A DNA stretch of 64,000 bases, taken from assembly GCA_025358485.1 (NCBI GenBank), contig JANYJJ010000004.1, positions 1 through 64,000 on the forward strand. Direction: 5' to 3'. Below the pieces are notes generated by a model. The model was not told where the DNA came from. It did no database searches and saw nothing but the letters and a program-made list of their open reading frames with translations. Origin of the DNA: Burkholderiales bacterium (GTDB taxonomy: Bacteria > Pseudomonadota > Gammaproteobacteria > Burkholderiales > Burkholderiaceae_C). A program made the position numbers and the translations under genes. Positions 47,374-54,269 of the stretch are shown here, piece by piece; the stretch's first letter is position 1, and each line of letters opens with the position of its first letter.

Positions 47374-48929
47374 AACGCGCCAGCCCCTTGGCTCAAATGA
47401 CCATGGCTTTGGTGTCACTCACCGGCGTGTTGGTGCTCATGGCCGACCTGTTTTTTGGGGTGTTACCCAGCCCCGGGGAGCAGTCCATGCAACTGCGCAA
47501 AGGCGTGAGCGAAGCGCTGGCCGTGCAGGTGGCCGCGCTGATGCAAAAAGACGACCGCGTCACGCTCAAGCTCACCATGGACAACGTGGTGGCGCGCACC
47601 GAGGGCGTGCGTTCGTTGGGTTTGCGCGCGGCCGACGGCACCGTGGTGTTGCAAACCGGTGACCACGCTCGCGCCTGGAAACCAACGCAAGCCGACCGCT
47701 CACAGCCCGATCAAATCTCCGTGCCTTTGAACGCCGCAGGTGCGCGCTGGGGAAGTTTTGAGATTGCCTTTCGCGCTGAAGAAGGCAACCCGGTGTGGCT
47801 TTGGTTGACGCAACCTTTGGTGCTGACCTTGCTCTTCATCAGCGCTGCGGGTTCGTTGATTTTCAGTCTGTACATGCGGCGCGCCTTGCAGCACCTGGAT
47901 CCGGCCTCGGTCATTCCAGACCGCGTGCAAGGTGCCTTCAACGCATTGGCCGAAGGCGTGGTGGTGCTCGACACCAAAGGCCGCGTGATGATGGTCAACA
48001 AGGCTTTTCAAAACTTGCATGTCGATGCCGCGCAGGTGCGCCCCGGCGTGGCTTTGTCGAGCGTGGCGTGGTTGGCGAGCAGCCTGCAACGCGACCTGCA
48101 AGATCACCCCTGGGCACGTGCCCTGAGCGAGCGCAAAGCCAACACCGGCCACACCCTGCAAGTCGCGGTGGGCACGGATCACGCGCGCCAATTGGTGGTG
48201 AACTGTGCGCCCATTGCTGACGCCAGTGGCGAGGTGCGGGGCTGCATTGCCACCTTCGACGACATCACCGAACTGCACCGCTCGAACGCGCAATTGCGCG
48301 CAGCAATGGGGGAGCTGTCGGTGTCCAAAGCCGAGATCGAACGCAAGAACGAAGACCTCTTACGCTTGGCCACACGCGACCCCATGACCGGCTGCCTTAA
48401 CCGCCGCGCCTTCTTTGAAGCCTTTGAGCCGCTGGTGTCAGAAGCTGCCACGCATGGCTTGCCGCTGAGTTGTTTGATGCTGGACATCGACCACTTCAAG
48501 TCAGTCAACGACACCCATGGCCATACCGTGGGCGACCGCGTGATTCAAGAATTTGCCAAGAAACTACAGCAAGCCGCACGCGCCACCGATTTGGTGTGTC
48601 GCTACGGTGGCGAAGAATTTGTGATCGTCGTGCCCGGCCTCACCGCCGCAGAAGCCCTGGCCTTCGGCGAGCGCATCCGCGAGCGCATACAACGCGAATG
48701 CGGCCAAGGTGTGCGCGAAGTGCCGGGCCTCAAAGTCACCGTCAGCGTGGGCGTGCACAGCTTGAGCCACGCAGGCACCGAGACCGGCCACAGCATGGTC
48801 GATTTGGCCGACCAAGCCCTCTACGAAGCCAAACGCGGCGGCAGAAACCAAGTGCGCTTGCACATGCCCATTGACGTGGATTTGGCGCTGGCCGAGTTGG
48901 ACGCGTTGGACGCGTTAGTGATCGGGTGA
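47370..48929 (+). CDS. Membrane diguanylate cyclase (PAS-GGDEF)
   Basis: 519 residues. TM helices near 10-30 and 148-172 enclose a periplasmic sensor of about 115 residues; a PAS-like domain follows (VQGAFNALAEGVVVLDTKGRVMMVNKAF, FDDITELH), then a short coiled coil and a GGDEF domain. The catalytic signature is RYGGEEF (GGEEF 413-417), with DIDHFKSVNDTHGHTVGD for metal and GTP binding, and an RATD I-site five residues before GGEEF, so it should be an active, product-inhibited c-di-GMP synthase. Its ATG overlaps the TGA of the giant gene (ATGA), implying translational coupling. Suggests that the surface protein system is tied to c-di-GMP control of attachment. Confidence 0.92.
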   Translation: MKRASPLAQMTMALVSLTGVLVLMADLFFGVLPSPGEQSMQLRKGVSEALAVQVAALMQKDDRVTLKLTMDNVVARTEGVRSLGLRAADGTVVLQTGDHARAWKPTQADRSQPDQISVPLNAAGARWGSFEIAFRAEEGNPVWLWLTQPLVLTLLFISAAGSLIFSLYMRRALQHLDPASVIPDRVQGAFNALAEGVVVLDTKGRVMMVNKAFQNLHVDAAQVRPGVALSSVAWLASSLQRDLQDHPWARALSERKANTGHTLQVAVGTDHARQLVVNCAPIADASGEVRGCIATFDDITELHRSNAQLRAAMGELSVSKAEIERKNEDLLRLATRDPMTGCLNRRAFFEAFEPLVSEAATHGLPLSCLMLDIDHFKSVNDTHGHTVGDRVIQEFAKKLQQAARATDLVCRYGGEEFVIVVPGLTAAEALAFGERIRERIQRECGQGVREVPGLKVTVSVGVHSLSHAGTETGHSMVDLADQALYEAKRGGRNQVRLHMPIDVDLALAELDALDALVIG

Positions 48930-48938
48930 ATTTCCCGA

Positions 48939-49051
48939 CTCCCTCCCCCTCGACGGGGGAGGGCTGGGGTGGGGGTGAAATCCTCGAACCCAAACCGCAC
49001 TGCTTCAAGGTCTTCACCCCTCCCCAACCCTCCCCGTCAAGGGGAGGGGGC
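48939..49051. repeat. Long inverted repeat of GC-rich hairpins after the giant operon
   Basis: Two inverted copies of a 39-base element (CCCTCCCCCTCGACGGGGGAGGG with CTGGGGTGGGGGTGAA) separated by about 35 bases. Each copy also folds on itself (CCCTCCCC / GGGGAGGG). It lies between two convergent genes, the diguanylate cyclase and argC, and could terminate both transcripts, although it has no T tract. Similar elements are widespread in betaproteobacterial intergenic DNA (general knowledge). Confidence 0.8.
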
Positions 49052-49087
49052 AATACAGGCAAACCAAATAAAAAGCCAGAGCAAACC

Positions 49088-50035
49088 TCAAAGCCCCAAG
49101 CCTTCATCAACTCCCAGCGCCAAATTCATGCATTGCACTGCCGCCCCGCTGGCGCCTTTGCCAAGGTTGTCCAAGCGCGCCATCAACATCACCTGCGAAC
49201 CATTGGAAAAAACAAACACCTCCACCCGATTCGTGTCGTTGCAAGCCTGCACATCAAAGAATCCAAGCTCCAATGTGGCTGGATCACGCAGCGGCATCAC
49301 CCGCACAAATGCCTCGCCCGCGTAGTGCGCGCTCAGCGCAGCGTGCAAGCTTTCAGCCCACGCACCGGGCTTCAACTGCGCCACATGCAACGGCACGCTC
49401 ACCGACAAACCTTTGTAGAAATTGCCCACGATCGGTTGAAACACCGGCGGCGCGGTCAGCCCTGTGTGCGCCATCATTTCAGGCAAATGTTTGTGCGCCA
49501 AACCGAGTGCATATGGCCGCGGTGAATGCAATTTCGCGTCCCCTCCCGCTTGGTATTGCTCGATCATCTTTTTACCGCCACCCGAGTAGCCGGTGATGGA
49601 CGTGGCGGAAGTTGGCAACGCAACAGGCACCAGGCCAGCATCCACCAAAGGCCGAATCAACAAGATGAAGGCGCTGGCGTGACAACCGGGGTTGGCAATG
49701 CGCTTGCTGGCGCGAATTTTTTCGCGCTGGCCCTTGGCCAATTCAGGCAAACCAAAAGACCAACCCGGCACGGTGCGGTGCGCCGTGCTGGCGTCAATCA
49801 GGCAGGTTTTAGGGTTGGTCACCAAGGCCGCGGCCTCGATGGCGGCAGCGTCGGGCAGGCATAAAAATGACACGTCAGACGCGTTCAACAACCGCGCGCG
49901 CTCGGTGGCGTCTTTGCGCAATTCGGGTGCAATGCGCAGCACTTCGATGTCAGCGCGTTGCGCCAAGTATTCATGAATGCGCAGGCCGGTTGTGCCCTCT
50001 TGGCCGTCGACGAAAACTTTGAAAGTGGCGGTCAT
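49088..50035 (-). CDS. argC: N-acetyl-gamma-glutamyl-phosphate reductase, type 2
   Basis: A 315-residue cytoplasmic enzyme reducing N-acetylglutamyl-5-phosphate to the semialdehyde with NADPH (third step of arginine synthesis). The N-terminal Rossmann segment [18 protein letters not shown] and the catalytic Cys in [12 protein letters not shown] identify the family. DGQEGTTG and the length of about 310 are typical of the short type 2 enzymes rather than the 340-residue type 1. [19 protein letters not shown] is characteristic as well. No other arg gene is adjacent. A large palindrome separates it from the preceding gene on the same strand. Confidence 0.95.
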   Translation of the reverse strand: MTATFKVFVDGQEGTTGLRIHEYLAQRADIEVLRIAPELRKDATERARLLNASDVSFLCLPDAAAIEAAALVTNPKTCLIDASTAHRTVPGWSFGLPELAKGQREKIRASKRIANPGCHASAFILLIRPLVDAGLVPVALPTSATSITGYSGGGKKMIEQYQAGGDAKLHSPRPYALGLAHKHLPEMMAHTGLTAPPVFQPIVGNFYKGLSVSVPLHVAQLKPGAWAESLHAALSAHYAGEAFVRVMPLRDPATLELGFFDVQACNDTNRVEVFVFSNGSQVMLMARLDNLGKGASGAAVQCMNLALGVDEGLGL

Positions 50036-50065
50036 GAATCCATCCCGTTGGTTAAATCTCTCACC

Positions 50066-50122
50066 CGTTCGGACTGAGGTGTCGAAGGCCTTCGATACCT
50101 CAGTCCGAACGGGGGGTTTTTT
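50066..50122. repeat. Intergenic palindrome with adjacent T tract
   Basis: CCCGTTCGGACTGAGGTGTCGAAG and its complement CTTCGATACCTCAGTCCGAACGGG abut with almost no loop, giving a 24-bp near-perfect hairpin followed on the plus strand by GGGTTTTTTG. It is shaped like a terminator for plus-strand transcripts, but both neighbours lie on the minus strand. It belongs to the same family as the palindromes of repeat A. Confidence 0.85.
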
Positions 50123-50226
50123 GTGTTCGATCTAAGAAAAGTATTGAGTCGCAACTTCGTCTTTTTTATGCGCATCCGACGTTCGCCGTGCCTGAGGATA
50201 AGTGACGCATCAACGGCTGAGTCCGT

Positions 50227-51987
50227 TCACTTGAAATCGCGGTACCCAAACTCTCGCATCTGCGGCGCGCACTGAAACGGCACCACCGCGTCCACCGCCA
50301 ACGGCACACCGCAGGCGTCAAAAAATGGCTGGGCATCGAGGTTGCGAAATTCAATCAAACGCTGCGCAAGGGCTCGGGCACGAGGCGCATCACCGGCTTC
50401 GTTGAAAGCGGTGGCCCAAGTCGTCATCAAACGCGTGTCCAACAAATAATGCGAAGCGACTTTGAACGACGCCATCTCGTCAGACGGGCGCGCCGCGCTG
50501 GTCACCGCCGCGTAGTGGGCGTGGTGGTCAAAAAACCAACTGCGTTTGCCCTCGGCAATGCGCTCGGCCAACGACAACGCTTCATCGCCTGGGCTGAAGA
50601 TCACCACCACGCGAAGGTAGTCGTACAGCGATGCGAAAGAGCCGCCCAGCATCAGCAATGACGCCAACACCACGGGACGTGTGCGGTTTGACGAACTGGC
50701 AGGCTTTTGAACCACGCCTTGGTTCGCATTGGCCAAACACAGCCCCAACGCAAACGCCGTCGGCAGCAAAAAGTAGGCGTACCACAGCGGATATTCCAAC
50801 TGGCTGTGCAGCGCCATCATCAGCACCATCATGAAGGCGACCGTGCGCATCGGCGCGTCGGCGCTGACCTTGTCTCGGCTGCCACGCCACGCGCGCCACA
50901 TCGCAAACATCAGCAGCGACAACACCGCCACCGTCAACGGCAAACCCAGCTCTACCCCCAACTGCAACGGCAGGTTGTGGGTGTGATCAAAGAACGCATG
51001 CGGGCGCTTGGGGAATGGGGTCAACGACCACGCAAAGTTGAACTCACCAAAGCCCACGCCAAACCACGGGTGCTGCGCAATCAGGCTCAAGGTGTTGGCC
51101 CAAATGCCAAAGCGCGAGCTCGACAGGTCGCCGTCGGCCGTCAAACGCGCTGCCGCGCCAAACACCTGATGGCTCTGCCGCGCCCATTCGGTCGCACCCC
51201 ACCAACACAGCGCGTAGACCACCGGCGACAACAACAACATCAAGCGCACTGAACGCGGGCGCTGCTTGTCCAACGCGCCCCACAGCGCCAACACGATCAC
51301 GCCCAAGGTGCCGGTGCGCGAAGCGCTCAACACCAAGCCCAGCATGAACAAGCTGCCCAGCGTGGCTGCCACGGTGCGGTGAATGCGGCCGGTTTCCAAC
51401 ATCCACACCAGGGCCAACGCCGCCCACAACAACAAGCTGCTCAGGTGATTGGGCTGCCGCAAATTGCCACTGGCCCGGCCCGGCACCGAAGCAGTGGCGA
51501 TCCAGTGGCCGTCCGCCCACTGCGGTGCAAAAACTTGCACCATGCCCACCAAGGTACTGAGCACGCCGGTCACGATGAGCGCGATGCAAAACGCGTTGAA
51601 GGCAGATGCGCCGTGGCCTTCTCGGGCCACTGCGGCGGCGACCCACAGCACCAACATTGCAGAGGCGATCACGCCCATTGCCGACAGCGTCAGGCCCAAG
51701 GGCAAGCCAGCGAAGTGCCAAGAGCCAATCACCGACAAAAGCATCAAGCCCAACGCGCCAAGCGATGCCGCAAACGCGCCGCGAGGTCGGTGAACCGCCA
51801 TGGCTGTGGTGGCGCTCATTACCAAAGCAAGCACCGCCCAGCCGATCAGCGAGGTGGCCTGATTGAGAAAGGTGGCCGATGGCGCGAGGTTGAAGGCCAA
51901 CAAACTGGGCACGGCAACAGCCAGAGCCGTCACGGCGATCCACATGGCGTTGATGTCAGGTTTGAGCGCGGGAGAGTTGGCATGCAT
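50227..51987 (-). CDS. PglL-like O-oligosaccharyltransferase / O-antigen ligase family (Wzy_C)
   Basis: A 586-residue inner-membrane protein with about 11 to 12 helices and a large periplasmic loop carrying PHAFFDHTHNLPLQLGVELG, the conserved His-containing Wzy_C motif, preceded by GVGFGEFNFAW. The C-terminal 130 residues (LAERIAEGKRSWFFDHHAHYA) match the extra domain of PglL/PilO-type protein O-oligosaccharyltransferases. It lies 296 bases downstream of a TfpX/TfpZ remnant and in the same direction as pilA, so it probably transfers a lipid-linked glycan to the pilin; the pilin has a Ser/Thr/Gly-rich loop ([12 protein letters not shown]) suited to this. O-antigen ligase (WaaL) is the alternative. 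Confidence 0.82.
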   Translation of the reverse strand: MHANSPALKPDINAMWIAVTALAVAVPSLLAFNLAPSATFLNQATSLIGWAVLALVMSATTAMAVHRPRGAFAASLGALGLMLLSVIGSWHFAGLPLGLTLSAMGVIASAMLVLWVAAAVAREGHGASAFNAFCIALIVTGVLSTLVGMVQVFAPQWADGHWIATASVPGRASGNLRQPNHLSSLLLWAALALVWMLETGRIHRTVAATLGSLFMLGLVLSASRTGTLGVIVLALWGALDKQRPRSVRLMLLLSPVVYALCWWGATEWARQSHQVFGAAARLTADGDLSSSRFGIWANTLSLIAQHPWFGVGFGEFNFAWSLTPFPKRPHAFFDHTHNLPLQLGVELGLPLTVAVLSLLMFAMWRAWRGSRDKVSADAPMRTVAFMMVLMMALHSQLEYPLWYAYFLLPTAFALGLCLANANQGVVQKPASSSNRTRPVVLASLLMLGGSFASLYDYLRVVVIFSPGDEALSLAERIAEGKRSWFFDHHAHYAAVTSAARPSDEMASFKVASHYLLDTRLMTTWATAFNEAGDAPRARALAQRLIEFRNLDAQPFFDACGVPLAVDAVVPFQCAPQMREFGYRDFK

Positions 51988-52065
51988 GCGTGCATTTTCA
52001 CTGGACGAGTGGAAACGCGCGTCTGTCCCAATACTGTTTGTTTAGCGCAGAACACAAACAAAACC

Positions 52066-52118
52066 CGTTCGGGCTGAGGTGGCTGTTCCGATCATCCTGA
52101 GGTATCGAAGGAAGGAAG
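52066..52118. repeat. Fragment of intergenic repeat B, reverse orientation
   Basis: CCCGTTCGGGCTGAGGT followed by CCGATCATCCTGAGGTATCGAAGGAAGGAAG is the reverse complement of the right half of the element at 56730-56790. It lies in the gap 51988-52283, which otherwise shows nothing I can assign. Confidence 0.75.
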
Positions 52119-52283
52119 CCTCGCTCTAACTCGGAGCTTTCACCCGCTTCCATCGCAACCTAAAAAATTCAGCCTCATGCTTGCCCACCGCGTCTGCGTC
52201 GCCCACCGATCACGTTGAGGCTTGGCAGACCCGTGCGCTGTCGCACGGAACGCAGTTTGGACGTTGATTCAATTTCGCGGGCA

Positions 52284-52664
52284 TCAAAAGAAGCCATCGA
52301 GCCGCAAGAACCCTGCGGGAACTCCGCTGGAGTCCATCAACGTGACCCAATCGCCGCGCGCCATCACTGGCAAAAACTTGGCGTCTGCCGCATTCATTTT
52401 CAGATCAAACAAGATGCGGTTGATCTCCGCGGCGCGGTCAGGGTAGTGTTTGAGCAGCAACGAGACCGGGCGCGCACGGGCCAGCGCCTGTGCTTTCGAC
52501 TCGCTGTAGGGCTGCCAAAAGGTGGGCCGTTGGCCTATGTCCATGCCGTCGATGCCTTTGAAAATTGCATCGTCTTTGTCGGGGCCGGGGATGGACTTTC
52601 TCGTGCCGAGCAGCCAAGGACCTGTCAGCGGCAATCGGCGAAATTCTGGCCTTGCTCCTTGGCT
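52284..52664 (-). pseudogene. Truncated TfpX/TfpZ-family type IV pilin accessory protein
   Basis: The frame is open from an in-frame TGA (52665-52667) and reads ARPEFRRLPLTGPWLLGTRK, then FWQPYSESKAQALARARP, then LPVMARGDWVTLMDSSGVPAGFLRLDGFF. This matches the C-terminal half of TfpX/TfpZ pilin accessory proteins, which normally start with about 100 residues including TM helices. Those are absent; pilA with its terminator occupies the place. The only start-like codon is a TTG at 52634 with no ribosome-binding site. It lies between pilA and the PglL-like gene, where a functional tfp gene is found in related pilin loci. I read it as a decayed gene; a short soluble product cannot be fully excluded. 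Confidence 0.7.
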
Positions 52665-52676
52665 TCATCAGCCGCC

Positions 52677-52703
52677 AAAAGAAAAAGCCGCCCGAAGGCG
52701 GCC
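52677..52703 (-). terminator. Intrinsic terminator of pilA
   Basis: On the minus strand GCCGCC-TTCG-GGCGGC forms a stem with a stable UUCG loop and is followed by TTTTTCTTTT, about 22 bases after the pilA stop. Confidence 0.92.
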
Positions 52704-52724
52704 TGCTCGGTTGGAGCGTATGCC

Positions 52725-53201
52725 TTAAACGCCTGGGCATTCTTTCGGAGTGATCTTGAGCGCAGCATTGCTGGCACATGTCCAAGCACCTGTGCCGCCG
52801 CCAGTGCCTGACGTGTCAGCAGTGCGGGTCCAAGTGACGGTTTTGCCCAGAACTTGTCCATTGCCCTTCATCGTGCAAAGAACGGCGCCAGCGGTCATCG
52901 AAGCCGCCGTCGTTCCGCTGAAGCCCGTGTAAGAAATTGCGCAGCGGGAGGTTGACGCCAGCACACCCAGGTCTGTTATTGCAGAAGGGATCGTCCCACC
53001 GGAAATCTTGTCTTCCATGTTCGTCTTGGCCGGGCTGATTTCTGCCAAGCTGGCGGTCACTTGCGACTTGGCGATGTAGTCCTGATAAGCAGGCAGCGCC
53101 ACAGCGGCCAGGATGCCGATAATTGCCACGACGATCATCAGTTCGATCAGCGTGAAGCCTTGTTGGGCGCTTTTCTTGGCAAGTGCGTATGTACGGTTCA
53201 T
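52725..53201 (-). CDS. pilA: Type IV pilin, major subunit
   Basis: 158 residues from ATG 53201 (GGAG 11 bases upstream); the longer ORF to 53462 runs through the promoter. A 15-residue class III leader ending in Gly is cut before [22 protein letters not shown], with Glu5 in place for filament assembly and N-methylation. The C-terminal half has two Cys pairs, including a WTC...KEC disulfide loop (D-region), and a flexible [14 protein letters not shown] loop. A sigma-54 promoter and PilR-like site lie upstream, and an intrinsic terminator downstream. The neighbours suggest that the pilin is glycosylated. Confidence 0.93.
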   Translation of the reverse strand: MNRTYALAKKSAQQGFTLIELMIVVAIIGILAAVALPAYQDYIAKSQVTASLAEISPAKTNMEDKISGGTIPSAITDLGVLASTSRCAISYTGFSGTTAASMTAGAVLCTMKGNGQVLGKTVTWTRTADTSGTGGGTGAWTCASNAALKITPKECPGV

Positions 53202-53256
53202 GTTCAATCTCCAGAGGTTTATAGAGGGTTGGGTTGGGTTTCTAACGAAGGATGTA

Positions 53257-53273
53257 TTGCGAATCGCGTGCCA
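53257..53273 (-). promoter_or_regulatory. Sigma-54 promoter of pilA
   Basis: On the minus strand TGGCACGCGATTCGC matches the -24/-12 consensus TGGCAC-N5-TTGC with one mismatch (TCGC). The predicted transcript start is about 46 bases before the pilA ATG. It agrees with RpoN control of pilA known from Pseudomonas and Neisseriales/Burkholderiales relatives. Confidence 0.75.
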
Positions 53274-53314
53274 GCTGAATTGGGGCCGTTTTGTGTGGCT
53301 TATGTCCGGATCGC

Positions 53315-53329
53315 TGACACGAAATGTCA
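53315..53329. promoter_or_regulatory. Possible PilR binding site
   Basis: TGACACGAAATGTCA, an inverted pair of TGTC half-sites, lies about 42-56 bases upstream of the sigma-54 -24 element. PilR recognises TGTC-containing sites at comparable distances in Pseudomonas aeruginosa. Confidence 0.45.
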
Positions 53330-53587
53330 CAAGCTGGCTGACTGAGACGCTGCTGAATGAACATCCGCTGAAAACGAGGTGACCAAATTGGTCAGCTTGG
53401 CTTGCTTCGGCGACTTGCGTGGCGATAGCGCAGCCGCAGGCTTTCAAAAATCGATGAACCATGGACAGCCGGCTTGTGTCTGCCCAAATCCAATGCGCGC
53501 AAAAGTTGGCTGCGCAGTTTTTTTGCTTGCTTTTTGCAGTTGCAAACCCTTGATCCGCACTTGATCTTCACTTCATTTGAGCCACCC

Positions 53588-54085
53588 ATGACACGACGAT
53601 TTTTCTTGTCTGCACTGAGCGCCTTGGGCTTGTCGAGCCAAAGCCAAACGGCGAGCGCAGCGTCTGCCGCGACCACCTCACCGCGCACCGATGCGTTGAT
53701 CTTGAGTGAGGCCGATTGGAAGCAGCGCTTGACGCCCGCGCAGTACGACGTGCTGCGCCAAGCAGGCACCGAGCGGCCGCATTCGAGTGCGCTGAACGCT
53801 GAAAAACGCGCTGGCACGTTTGTCTGTGCGGGCTGCGCGCTGCCTTTGTTCGACGCCAACATGAAGTTTGAAAGCGGCACCGGCTGGCCTAGTTTTTTCA
53901 CTTCGCTGCCCGATGCGTTCGCTACCACCACCGATTTCAAAATGATCGTGCCGCGCACCGAATACCACTGCGCACGTTGCGGCGGGCACCACGGCCATGT
54001 GTTCAACGACGGCCCGCGGCCCACCGGCAAACGCTATTGCAACAACGGCGTGGCGTTGAAGTTTGTGGCCGAGAAAAAAGCATGA
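53588..54085 (+). CDS. msrB: Peptide-methionine (R)-S-oxide reductase MsrB with exported leader
   Basis: 165 residues from ATG 53588. The N-terminus TRRFFLSALSALGLSS resembles a Tat (RRxF) signal, so this copy probably repairs oxidised methionine in the periplasm. The MsrB core is complete: zinc ligands C-A-G-C and C-A-R-C, substrate motif SGTGWPSF, HHGHVFNDGP, and catalytic Cys in RYCNNGVALKF. It lies divergent to pilA; the 386-base interval 53202-53587 belongs mostly to the pilA promoter. Confidence 0.93.
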   Translation: MTRRFFLSALSALGLSSQSQTASAASAATTSPRTDALILSEADWKQRLTPAQYDVLRQAGTERPHSSALNAEKRAGTFVCAGCALPLFDANMKFESGTGWPSFFTSLPDAFATTTDFKMIVPRTEYHCARCGGHHGHVFNDGPRPTGKRYCNNGVALKFVAEKKA

Positions 54086-54269
54086 CGCGGCTTGGCCAGC
54101 CTGTCGGCCAAGTCAACGCGGGATGCGATGCCACAGCAATTGTCGGGCGGGCACGCGTTGCATAGAACTGATCGAGGCGCGACCGGGTTCATGACTTCTG
54201 GCTGGCCAGTGGGAAGCAGAAAAGCAAAGTGCGGCCTGTACGCTTAGGCACCCGACTGCAAGCCGCCTG

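Noticed and set aside
50069-50122. Palindrome with T tract as a terminator of argC or the PglL gene
   Set aside because: The T tract follows on the plus strand, but both neighbours are on the minus strand; the sequence is a member of the dispersed palindrome family, so I list it as a repeat.
52625-52861. 78-aa minus-strand ORF at the pilA 3' end
   Set aside because: Out-of-frame shadow across the pilA stop and its terminator.
53202-53462. N-terminal extension of the pilin ORF
   Set aside because: It would translate through the sigma-54 promoter and put 87 residues before the class III leader; the start at 53201 has its own ribosome-binding site.
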